Source: Notamacropus eugenii | Lineage: Eukaryota; Chordata; Mammalia; Diprotodontia; Macropodidae | Assembly: GCF_028372415.1 (NCBI RefSeq) | Contig: NC_092878.1 | Location: forward strand, 28,998,903-29,062,902 | Reading direction: 5' to 3' | Length of the DNA: 64,000 nt | In this document: positions 54,958 to 64,000 of the stretch, piece after piece | Layout: every line of letters starts with the position of its first letter | Position numbering within the stretch: position 1 is the stretch's first letter | Translations under genes and position numbers: made by a program | Notes under the pieces: generated by a model | What the model was told of the DNA's origin: nothing | Databases searched by the model: none | The model's input: only the letters and a program-made list of their open reading frames with translations

Positions 54958-55884
54958 ATGGAAGAGCTCAAAAAGAATTTTGAAAATCAAGTTAGAGAGG
55001 TGGAGGAAAAACTGGGAAGAGAAATGAGAGGGATGAAAGAGAAGCATGAAAAGCAGATCAGCTCCCTGCTAAAGGAGAACCAAAAAAATGTTGAAGAAAT
55101 TAACACCTTGAAAACTAGCCTAACTCAATTGGCAAAAGAGGTTCAAAAGGCCAATGAGGAGAAGAATGCTTTCAAAAACAGAATTAGCCAAATGGAAAAG
55201 GAGATTCAAAAGCTCACTGAAGAAAATAGATCTTTCAAAACAGGAATGGTACAGATGGATGCTAAGGACTTTATGAGAAAGACAGATATCACAGAACATA
55301 GCGTGAAGATTCGAAAAATGGAAGATAATGTGAAATATCTTATTGGAAAAACAACTGACCTGGAAAATAGAATCAGGAGAGACAATGTAAAAATTCTGGG
55401 ACTACCTGAAAACCATGATCAAAAGAAGAGCCTAGACATCATCTTCCATGAAATTATCAAGGAAAACTGCCCTGAGATTCTAGAACCAGAGGGCAAAATA
55501 AATATTCAAGGAATCCGCAGAACACCGCATGAAAGAGATCAAAAAAGAGAAACTCCTAGGAACATTGTGGCCAAATTCCAGAATTCCCAGGTGAAAGAGA
55601 AAATATTGCAAGCAGCTAGAAAGAAACAATTCAAGTATTGTGGAAATACAATCAGGATAGCACAAGATCTGGCACCCTCTACATTGAGAGATAGAAGGGA
55701 ATGGAATAGGATATTCCAGAAGTCAAAGGAACTAGGACTAAAACCAAGAATCACCTACCCAGCAAAACTGAGTATAATACTTCAGGAGAAAAAATGGTCT
55801 TTCAATGAAATAGAGGATTTTCAAATTTTCTTGATGAAAAGACCAGAGCTGGAAAGAAAATTTGACTTTCTAACACAAGAATGA
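54958..55884 (+). CDS. HAL1 ORF1p-like protein, intact, 308 residues
   Basis: Role known for the family: L1 ORF1p is a trimeric RNA-binding protein packaging the element's RNA in cytoplasmic particles. Seen: residues 1 to about 135 are Glu/Lys-rich heptad sequence (coiled coil); 136-150 are NRIRRDNVKILGLPE, the start of the RRM; about 198-282 form the C-terminal domain (RNIVAKFQNSQVKEKI, then LQAARKKQFKY and KPRITYPAKL). It ends TQE-stop. The frame is open upstream to a TAA at 54886, but the first in-frame ATG is 54958. The family start was probably near 54888, where an ATG is now out of frame, so the N-terminus may be about 20 residues short. One open frame over 300 codons in a non-coding intron argues for a fairly young copy. 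Confidence 0.85.
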   Translation: MEELKKNFENQVREVEEKLGREMRGMKEKHEKQISSLLKENQKNVEEINTLKTSLTQLAKEVQKANEEKNAFKNRISQMEKEIQKLTEENRSFKTGMVQMDAKDFMRKTDITEHSVKIRKMEDNVKYLIGKTTDLENRIRRDNVKILGLPENHDQKKSLDIIFHEIIKENCPEILEPEGKINIQGIRRTPHERDQKRETPRNIVAKFQNSQVKEKILQAARKKQFKYCGNTIRIAQDLAPSTLRDRREWNRIFQKSKELGLKPRITYPAKLSIILQEKKWSFNEIEDFQIFLMKRPELERKFDFLTQE

Positions 55885-56456
55885 AGAGAACCGTGAAAAG
55901 GTGAACAGCAAAGAGAAGTCATAAGGGACTTACTAAAGTTGAACTGTTTACATTCCTACATGGAAAGACAATATTTGGAACTCTTGAAACATTTCAGTAT
56001 CTGGGGACTGGGTGGGAGTACACACACACACACATGCACACACACACACATACATAGAGACAGAGTGCACAGAGTGAATTGAAGAGGATGGGATCATATC
56101 TTAAAAAAAAAAATGAAATCAAGCAGTGAGAGAGAAATATTGGGAGGAGAAAGGGAGAAGTTGAATGGGGCAAATTATCTCTCATAAAAGAGGCAAGCAA
56201 AAGACTTATTAGTGGAGGGATAAAGAGGGGAGGCAAGAGAAAAACATGAGGTCTATCCCATCACATTCCACTAAAGGAAAGAATAAAATGCACACTCATT
56301 TTGATAGGAAAACCTATCTCATAATACAGGAGAGTGGGGGACAGGGGCACAAGCAGGGTGGGGGGGAGGATGGAGGGGAGGGCATGGGGAGGAGAATGCA
56401 ATCCGAGGTCGACACTCATGGGGAGGGAAAGGATCATAAGAGTATAGGAGCATTTT

Positions 56457-58205
56457 TCCTATTGGCTTATTATCTGCTGAACTTTCAAAGTATTTACCAT
56501 GTGCTTGATACCACACCACTGCAAGAAGAGGAGAGAGCCTGACCCCCGATCACTGGGAGTGTCCCATCCTAGGAGACAGTAGACCATATAGATTCTTGTA
56601 CCTATGAGATAAATTCTACCCTGCCATCATCCAGGGCCTTAATTTATTTAGCCCTCAGCTAAGGACTACATTTTCCAAAGTCTTTCTTCTCTGTTTGACT
56701 CTGGCTTTTTGACAGTTCTGTTTGTTCTTCAGTGACTGGCATATTTGAGCATCATTGAAAAATTTCCCTCTGCCCACTCCCATGTACACAGTCCTTTGTT
56801 GGCTGCTTTGTTGGCTACTTGTTCCGTAATGCTTCCTCCTTTAGGAATCAGGACTCAGACACCTTGTTGACTTTTGTCTAGGAGATAGAGTGTTGGCCTG
56901 AGTGCCCTCGAGATTTGGATTTTAGCCTCAATTAATTAGTGGTGTAAGTTCAATTCCAGGGCTCATGACTATAGAATAGATCCTTCACTCCTGTCTTTCT
57001 CAACATGTGGTGGAGTTGTTGGGGGCAGAAGTTCCATATCTTGTCCTTTATCAGCTCTTTACCAGGGTTTGAAGTTTGGTGATGTTACAGCAATAATCTT
57101 GATAATAAAATTGTGACTAGTCATGCATCCTTGTATCCCATAGAGCAGGAAAGAGAGGGACTCAGGGATGAAAGGAGTTTCACAGAGATGCTCATTCCTT
57201 TCCATGGAGGGGACATCTGTATATCTGTGAGATCCCTTTAGGGTATCACATGGCATCAGAGCTGAGTATTGAGGCATTCTTGTACCAAGCCAGGAACTAC
57301 TTTAAAACCAGGTGGCATCAGTGGCGTGTCATTGGTGAGAGTGATGGCAGACTGAACAAGTCAAAGAATTCCTTGTCCAAGGTCTCCTGGATCTAGTAGA
57401 AGAGTTCATAGATCAGGCAGGGGCTGTCTGATAAGTAGCGCAGAAGAGAGTCACAGCCTGGAGGACCAAACTTGAATCTTGTTTCACTGATTGTGATTGT
57501 GGAGGTCTCTGGAGAGAGGAGGTTCTTTTTTAAAGAATTTTCCTGTTAATGGGAAAAGAGGAGGGGTGTGGGGCCTTAACCTTAGCATCTGGACTTAATG
57601 TCTGGAGAATTGCATAGGTCTATGGAGCAGGAAAAGGCACAGAGAGTTAAGGAAAGTTGTCTTGACTGGTCATTGGGCTTGGATGAGAGTTCTTTATTTT
57701 TTGAGGGGTTGTATGTGGTATTAAATAAAACCTTTTTTAGCCTGAGTGTGTGGGAGCTGTGGGTCCTTTTCCTTTTGTGTATGTGTATGTGTGTGTAATC
57801 CTAGGTACAATAACTAAATTCTGCTACGTCCAGGGGAAATCCTGAGAGGGGGCACGAGCCAAAGAGTATGACTGTCTATCGGGGAGCTCTATTACCCCTT
57901 TCACTCTGATTTTTTCTTTTTAAGAATTTTACTTTTTAAACCTTTGGCTTTTAAAAAAAAATTGTAATTTTCCAATGATTCCTTTTTTCACTCCATAGCA
58001 GAACACTCCCCTATCAAGCAAAAGAAATCAATCCGTTTAGTCTGAAAATGTATGTATTATTAATGTACCTAGCACTTACAGTCTACTGCCTCTCCAGAGT
58101 ATGGAGGCATTAAACATTTTTTTTAAAATTTACAGCTAGGTCTATGATTTAATTGGTGTAGGAACTCCTGACAAAGACCTTCCTCTAACCGTGTAAACTG
58201 ACACT
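56457..58205. other. Repeat-poor intron 3 DNA
   Basis: No gene, and no recognised repeat apart from short simple runs. A (TG)n-like tract lies at 57776-57797. Confidence 0.4.
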
Positions 58206-58220
58206 TTCTTTTCAACATAT

Positions 58221-58460
58221 GGCAGCCAGGTGGCTCCGTGAACAGAGTGCTGGGTCTTGAGTCAGGAAGACCAGAGTTTAAATCTGACTCATACACTTTC
58301 TAGTTGTGTGACTCTGAGCAAGTCACTGAACCCTATTTGCCTCAGTTTCCTCATCCATAAAAATGAATTGGAGAAGGAAATGGAAAACCACTCCAGTATC
58401 TTTGCCAAGAAACCCTGATGTGGGGTCACAATTATCGGACACAACTGCACAACAACGGCA
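58221..58460 (+). repeat. MAR1 CORE-SINE
   Basis: 'gcagccaggtggctccgtga', 'gagtcaggaagaccagagtt', 'ctcagtttcctcatccataa', 'atcggacacaactgcacaac'. Confidence 0.87.
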
Positions 58461-58654
58461 ACTTCAACATATAGTTTTGGAGAATTGCTTGGAGCCCCTA
58501 GAGGTCCAGTGACTTGCCTTAGGTCTCATTGCCAGGAGGTGCCATTGAGGAGGATGTGTCTGGGTCTTCCTTGGATCTGAGGCTACTCTCTGTTATACAG
58601 TGTTTTTTCTCATGGGACGTGCTTCCCTATCTTCCCCAGTTAGAAACTACATTA

Positions 58655-58805
58655 ATCATAGCACTGAAGTCTTTCAGTGTGACTTTCCTTTACACTATTT
58701 TGATTGTTATAAAAATTTTTCCAGTTTTTTTCATTCTACATCAGTTCATACAAATCTTCTCAAGTTTCTCTGTTGTTGTTTTTATTTACTTGTCATTGCT
58801 TATAG
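58655..58805 (-). mobile_element. Old L1 3' fragment
   Basis: 'catcagttcatacaaatctt', 'ctcaagtttctctgttgttg' match the reversed L1 3' UTR order, strongly diverged. Confidence 0.45.
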
Positions 58806-58809
58806 ATTC

Positions 58810-59520
58810 ACAGTAAAGTTTAGGGTCATGGTTTATAGCAACATATTTGCTGTCTTCCCCCCAGGGTTGTTCAATTTTATTCGTTTAAATTGTAGCTTCA
58901 TTTGCACATCAGGGGCCTTCTGACCCTTTGAGAGTGGTGCTTTGAATACCAAAATTTAACAGCACCACTTAGTAAATATAAGCAAAACAGGCAATTTCCA
59001 AATAATTTTGGAAACCTCTGGCTACTCTAATCTCTGGGTACTCTAGACAACCTTCTAAAATGATTAATTTTTAGAGAAGATGTTACTCTAAATTGGTAGG
59101 AGCTCGCTATACCAATGAAACCACATGTCCAGTCCCTCACCCTATCCTGTTTTTTTCTGTCTAGTGTCAGTATTTATTGATCACTTGTAGTTTGCTTTAG
59201 GCCAGCAGTGCAGTGGGATATCTGAGTGTCTTTACCAGACATCCTGTTCTCTTTAAATGGAGGTCATTGTGGGTGTTTGTTCAACTTTATTCAAAACTCT
59301 ATGAAAACTCTTTATTCAACAGGGAAGTTTGGATGATGATAGCTTCTCATTTTTCACATGTAAGGGCAGAAAATCCTGGGTTATTTATAGATTCCTCTCT
59401 CCCACTAAACAAAAAGGGACTAAATTGAGTAGAAACCAGATGTATTTGTTTCTAATCTGTTCTTAGAAACTGCCAAAGAGAGACTCTTCCTGCAGGATCA
59501 TCTGTGGGCTAGATATAACA
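58810..59520. other. Unassigned intron 3 DNA
   Basis: No gene or recognised repeat. Confidence 0.4.
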
Positions 59521-59522
59521 GC

Positions 59523-59640
59523 TGTTTTTTTCTTTCTTTTCTTTTGTCTTTCTTCTCCCTCCTTCCTTCTCTTTTTTCCTCCCTCTCCCTTTCTTTTTTC
59601 TATTCCTTCCTTCTTTCTCCTTCCCTCCCATTTTCCTTAA
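59523..59640. repeat. Polypyrimidine (CT-rich) tract, left part
   Basis: About 110 bp of almost pure C/T on the plus strand. Continues in kind at 60706-60775 beyond the L1. Confidence 0.9.
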
Positions 59641-60700
59641 TAGTATTTTAGTTTTTCCAATTACATGTAAAGATAGTTTTCAACATTCATATTTATAAAA
59701 TTGTGAGTTCCAAATTTTCTCCCTTGCTCCCTCCCCTTCCACCTCCCCAAGACAGCAAGCAATCTGATATAGGTTATACATGTACAATCATGTTAAACGT
59801 ATTTCCACATTAGTCATGCTGTGCAAGAAAAATCAGAACAAAAAGAAAAAACTATAAGAAAGAAAAAAACCAAAAAAGTGAAAATAGTATGCTTCAATCT
59901 GCGTTCAGACTCCATGGTTCTTTCTGTGGATGAGGTTAGCATTTTCCATCATGGGTCTTTTTTGAATTGTCTTGGATCATTGTAGTGCTGAGAAGAGCTA
60001 GGTCTATCAACTGTACCAAGTCCATCTCACAGGGCTGATTTTGATGGACTTAGTCCTTCTCAACAATGCAAGGACCTAAAACCTTTCCAAAAGACTCATG
60101 AAGAGGAATGCCATCCACATTCAGAGAAAGAACTATGGAGTAGGAACGCAGAATGAAACAGACTGTTTTTTCTTTTATGTTTTGTTTCTCTCATGGTTTC
60201 TCCCATTTGTTATAATTCTTCTTTGCAACATGACTAATGTGAAAATGTGTTTAATGGGAATGTATGTGTAGAGCCCATATAAGACTGCATGCCATCTTGG
60301 GAAGGGACTTACAGAAGTGAATGTTCAAAACTGAAAACAAATAAATTAAGAAAAAAAAACAGAAGAAAAAATAGTCATTGCACAATGTTGCTGTTACTGT
60401 GTACGGTGTTCTCCTGGCTCTGGTCACTTCACTCAGTATCAGTTCATGTAAGTCTTCCCAGATTTTTCTGAAGTCTGCTTGCTCATCATTTCTTACAGAA
60501 CAACAATATTCCATTACATTCATAGACCACAACTTGTTCGGCCATTCCCTAATTGATGGGCATCCCCTCCATTTCTAGTTCTTTGCCACCACAAAAAGAG
60601 CTGCTATAGATATTTTTGTACATGTGGGTCCGTTTCCCTTTTTTATGATCTCTGGGATATAGACCTAGTAGTGTTATTGCTGGATCAAAGGGTATGCACA
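59641..60700 (-). mobile_element. L1 3' end, split by a plus-strand insertion
   Basis: 59641-60015 is the reversed 3' UTR; 60364-60700 continues through the same element (ORF2 C-terminus at 60475-60530: NVMEYCCSVRNDE). The break falls in 'agagctaggtctatcaa / tagtcattgc', which is continuous in the copy at 5650-5680. Confidence 0.82.
60016..60363 (+). mobile_element. Plus-strand L1-3'UTR-derived insertion inside an L1
   Basis: 'ccacattcagagaaagaact', 'atggagtaggaacgcagaat', 'gcaacatgactaatgtgaaa' are the forward L1 3' UTR; it ends 'aacaaataaattaagaaaaa', an A-rich tail. Confidence 0.75.
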
Positions 60701-60705
60701 GTTTT

Positions 60706-60775
60706 CTTCCTTCTTCTTTCCTCTCCTCTTCCCTTCCTTCCTTTCTCCCTCCCTCTCTCCCTTCCTTCCTTCTTG
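60706..60775. repeat. Polypyrimidine (CT-rich) tract, right part
   Basis: 'cttccttcttctttcctctc' and 'ccttccttcctttctccctc' on the plus strand, right after the L1. Confidence 0.85.
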
Positions 60776-60789
60776 AAAAACTCCTCTTG

Positions 60790-61250
60790 ATACATATTGT
60801 GGTGCAGTGAAAAGAACACTGAATTTGGAATCAGGAAGATTTGGGTTCAAATCTCACCCTCTTATATTTGCTGGCTATGTGACCCTGACAAATCTGTACC
60901 TCAGTTTTCTTCTCTGCAAAATGAGTCGTTTGGATTTGATATCTTTCTGAGGTCTTTCCTACCTCTAAATTTATAATTCTGTAATCTCTGTGGATTTGAT
61001 CTCCTGGCTAGCCAATTTTTGAGGCTGGATCAGCATCCACATGAGAACATCCTCTGTGTTCCACTGTGGTATAGTGACAAGGGCCCTAGATCTGGAGTTG
61101 GAGACATTGGGATTCAGTCACTCTCTCCTGCAGTTTACTTACTGACTGTGTGGCTTTGGGCAAATCAAATAGCCTCTCTGGGCCTCAGTTCTCTTGTCTA
61201 TCAAATGGAAGGCATTGAATCTAGTACTCTGTTAGATCTCTTCCAGATGG
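60790..61250 (+). repeat. Two MIR-type SINEs
   Basis: 60800-60985 ('ggaatcaggaagatttgggt') and 61065-61250 ('ggctttgggcaaatcaaata'). Confidence 0.65.
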
Positions 61251-61329
61251 ATGAGAGAAGGAACATACTCGTTGAATTCTTCCTTGTCAAAAGACCAGGG
61301 TGATACCCTCTAGGACCCTCACAGCCTTA

Positions 61330-61470
61330 AGTCAGTCAATCACTCAATGAAGATGAAGTGCCTACTGTCTGGTAGACCCTACTACAAAGAAAGGCAAAAG
61401 ACAGTCCCTGCCCTCAAATACAAAAGACAGTTGAATGGACAGAAACTAAAAATCAGGGGTGTGTGGGGGG
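61330..61470 (-). repeat. L2-type 3' end
   Basis: 'gcaaaagacagtccctgccc' and neighbouring words match the reversed L2-type 3' end seen elsewhere. Confidence 0.55.
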
Positions 61471-61479
61471 AGAGGGCTC

Positions 61480-62220
61480 CTTAAATGGAGGATCTTGAAG
61501 GAAACCTCTTTCCATCTGAGAAGGAGAGAAGGGTCCCAGGGCCAGTGGGTTCTGAGGACTGGTGAATTTCAGAGTTAATTTCCTTCTTGCTACAAGGTGA
61601 GTTACCTGGTGACAATGGTGAAGTATGAGAGATAGGAGGAGAAAAATCAGATTTTTCCTTCAGGGGGATCATTTAGATTAATTTGTTACTTCTTCCTCCT
61701 CATTCTTTATTAAGGAATTGGACCCTCTGTGGACCAAGGCCCCTCTGGATAACCAGATCATTACTGAGTCTTTTTGCTCCCAGGGTGGCTTTCTATCAAC
61801 ACAGGTGGTACCTGGTTGTTGGGATAGGATACAAATACATTCTTTCCATCTGCATTGAATTGCCCAGTTGGAAGAGCCAATAAAGGAGGCCAGCAGTTGA
61901 TAAAGATTATGTGTGGTGAGTCTGAAATGAGGAAAAGATCAGACTAAGAACACCCTCAATTAGTTTTCCTTCATTGTTTTCACCCACCAAACCCTCCATT
62001 ACATGTGGTGGGCTTGTGGCAATGTTTAACAAGCAGGCTCATGGCAGCTTCTGGCTGGCTTCACTTTTCCCCCTCCAAACCCAAGACTTCATAGAAAACA
62101 GCAGCAACAGCGTCCTCTCTCCATCAAAGTCTGGAAAATTTCCCAAGTTGTTGAGGCTCAATGTTAGATGCTGGAGGATTTGTGCTTTTAAAATGAAAAT
62201 ATATTTGTGATCAATTGACA
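61480..62220. other. Unassigned intron 3 DNA
   Basis: No gene or recognised repeat. Confidence 0.4.
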
Positions 62221-62229
62221 GAGCTCGAT

Positions 62230-63260
62230 CCACTCTCAGTCAACAATTATTAAGTGCCTCCAGTGTGCCAGGGAATACAGATACAAAGAGTGAAATAACC
62301 CCAACTTTCAAGTAGCTTATATTCTGATGAGGAGATGAGTGCGTCAGTAAACATTTACTGAGTGCCTACTATGTGCCTAGTTTGCTAAGCCTTGAAGATA
62401 CAAAGATGGGCAAAAGATGGTCCCTACCCTCAGAGAGCTCATGATCTAATGGTGTGGACAGCACACAAACAGATATGTACAAACAGGATAAATTGGAGAT
62501 AATCAAGTATACACGCAATTACTATAAAGAGAATAAATCCAAAGGGACAGGATACTAATAGCTGGGGGGCATTACCAAAGACTTCATGTAGAAGGTGCCT
62601 CTTGAGGGAAGAGAAAGGTTCTGTGAGGTTGAGGTGAAGAGGGAGTGCATTTCAGGCATGGAGGCAATGACCAGTGCAGAGTCATGGGAACCTCGGAGAT
62701 GGAGTGCCATGTGTGAGGAGCAGAGAGACCAGTTTGGCTATATCAAAGAGTTAAGAACGGAGAGTAACATCCAGTGGGTTTGGAAAGATCATTTGGAGCC
62801 AGCTGTGTAGGGCTTTAAAAGCTAAATAGAGGAATTTATATTTGATCCTAGAGACAATGGGAAACCACTTGTCTTTATTGAGTATATGGGAATTCTTTGG
62901 TCAGATCAGTGACTAAGAAAAATGACTTTGGCAGCTATTTGGAGGATGGATTGGGTGGAAAGAAGCTTGATGCAGGGAGGCCAATTAGAAGGCTTTTGCA
63001 ATGATTTAGGTGTGAGGTTCTGAGCACATGGACATGGACTAAAGTTGTGTGAAAAATGCTGCTTGAGCAGGAGGAAGAGATCAGATAAGGGAGAGGTTGG
63101 GGTGATAAAAACAACAGGATTTGACTGGATGGGGTGAAAGAAGAGGAAAGTTTTGAGGATGATGGGCAGGTTATGAATCTGGGAGACCAGAAGAATTATA
63201 TACTCCCCCCAATAACAAAAGTTCTGATTAGACTGTTTAGTCCTAAAGAAAGGACCCATT
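62230..63260 (-). mobile_element. L2-type LINE, two overlapping 3' ends and body
   Basis: 3' ends at 62240-62335 and 62345-62460 ('gtgcctactatgtgcctagt', 'gatggtccctaccctcagag'). Body runs to about 63200; the minus-strand open frame 62906-63259 is decayed LINE coding sequence. Confidence 0.6.
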
Positions 63261-63389
63261 AACTATGGATAGTGTATAGGTTCTCCACCTCAGTGTCTGT
63301 TTTCAAAGGCCCTTGTTTTTCTAGTGACAGATGAGTATTGAATGACTGTAAGATGGAATGAGAGTTCTTGGGGAAGTTAGGGTATGGAT

Positions 63390-64000
63390 TTAAAGTCAGA
63401 AGTGGACCTTAAAAATAAGGAAACTGCGACTCATAGAAGTAAAATAGTTTGCCCAAGGCCACCCAGCTAGTGATTGGCAGAGCTAGCCTGCCAACAAGAG
63501 CCAGGGCCCTCCAACTTCAAATTTAGTGTTCTTCTCATTGCTTCTCCTTAAGACAGTATCATGGATTCAGAGCCGGGGGAACCTTAGAGGTTATCTAGTC
63601 CAGAACCCTCAGTGATGTGACTGTATAAATTGTTCTCTGGATTCTTTGGATTCTCACTTCACTTTGCATCAATCTTTCCACAAATTTTTATTGATTTTTT
63701 TTGTTTTTATATTACCTTTGTTTCTAAGCTTATCTTTACGTCTTACCCTTTCTAACAAAAAATGAAAATTAAAGAGAAGGAAAAAATAATCAATTCAGCA
63801 AATCTAATCAGCTCATCAACAAGGTGTGGCATATTTCTTACTTATAGTCTTCTGCCTCTGCAAAAAAATGAGGGAATTACATTTTCTCATTTCTCCTTTG
63901 GGACCAAACTTAGTTGTTATTACAGATTTCAGTTTTGATTTTTTTAATATACATGGTTATAATATATTTCACATATTATTTTCTTGACTGTATTTCATGC
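63390..64000 (-). repeat. MIR-type fragment and A+T-rich end
   Basis: 63400-63500 is reversed MIR ('gtttgcccaaggccacccag'). 63620-64000 is A+T-rich and may be an old L1 3' part; not demonstrated. Confidence 0.4.

Larger units (their letters stand above)
53957..56439 (+). mobile_element. HAL1 (ORF1-only L1 derivative) with target-site duplication
   Basis: Flanked by a perfect 17-bp direct repeat 'gagtataggagcatttt' at 53940-53956 and 56440-56456. Starts 'gggggcggagccaagatggc', the marsupial L1 5' end. A CpG-rich 5' region (to about 54900) includes a tandem repeat. ORF1 (54958-55884) is intact. After it come only about 555 bp of 3' UTR with an (AC)n tract (56019-56055) and G/A-rich DNA; no endonuclease or RT. 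There is no poly(A) or A-rich tail before the second repeat copy. Inserted in sense with STARD9. Confidence 0.88.
27035..64000 (+). other. STARD9: STARD9 intron 3 (runs off the window)
   Basis: Starts at a consensus GTGAGT donor after exon 3. No segment encoding the expected next part of the motor (Gly-Gln-Thr-Gly-Ser-Gly-Lys-Thr P-loop) was found by reading the + strand, so the intron is at least 36.9 kb. I could not run a translated search, so a short missed exon remains possible. Confidence 0.7.

Overview
The window looks like a piece of a marsupial nuclear genome. It is A+T-rich apart from one CpG island and consists mostly of transposable elements. The repeat mix is marsupial-like: MAR1-type CORE-SINEs with RTE-like tails, a tRNA-type SINE of the WALLSI/SINE1 kind, many 5'-truncated L1 copies, ORF2-less 'half-L1' (HAL1) elements, RTE/BovB-like LINEs, old L2 and MIR, and Charlie-like hAT elements. 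Repeat family names come from memory and were not checked against a library; the species cannot be fixed.

One host gene is supported: the 5' end of STARD9, a giant kinesin-3, on the + strand. Exon 1 (coding 6636-6682) lies in a CpG island with GC boxes, an inverted CCAAT box and a 17-G run. Exon 2 is 24764-24833 and exon 3 is 26918-27034. The three exons join in frame into the first 78 residues of the motor domain, with consensus splice sites at every junction. The P-loop exon was not found, so 27035-64000 is read as intron 3 (at least 37 kb). No 3' end of an upstream gene was recognised in 1-6100.

Layout: 1-6000 holds L1 3' ends on the minus strand and an RTE/BovB-like LINE split by one of them. 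6300-6950 is the STARD9 promoter and exon 1. Intron 1 (7-24.7 kb) carries MAR1, MIR, L2, hAT elements (one a near-perfect hairpin), an old minus-strand L1/HAL1-like element at 14.4-17.8 kb, an LTR, and a long decayed L2. Intron 2 is short and repeat-poor, with a possible regulatory stretch. Intron 3 holds two plus-strand HAL1 elements with target-site duplications (33.7-36.5 kb, decayed; 53.96-56.44 kb, with an intact ORF1), several L2 copies broken by later insertions, a hAT element with an 8-bp duplication, and long (GT)n tracts.

The most interesting object is the 53957-56439 HAL1. It has an open ORF1, a CpG-rich 5' region with an internal tandem repeat, a long antisense ORF, a consensus splice donor in sense with STARD9, a perfect 17-bp target-site duplication and no poly(A) tail. 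I saw no clearly new multi-gene system.
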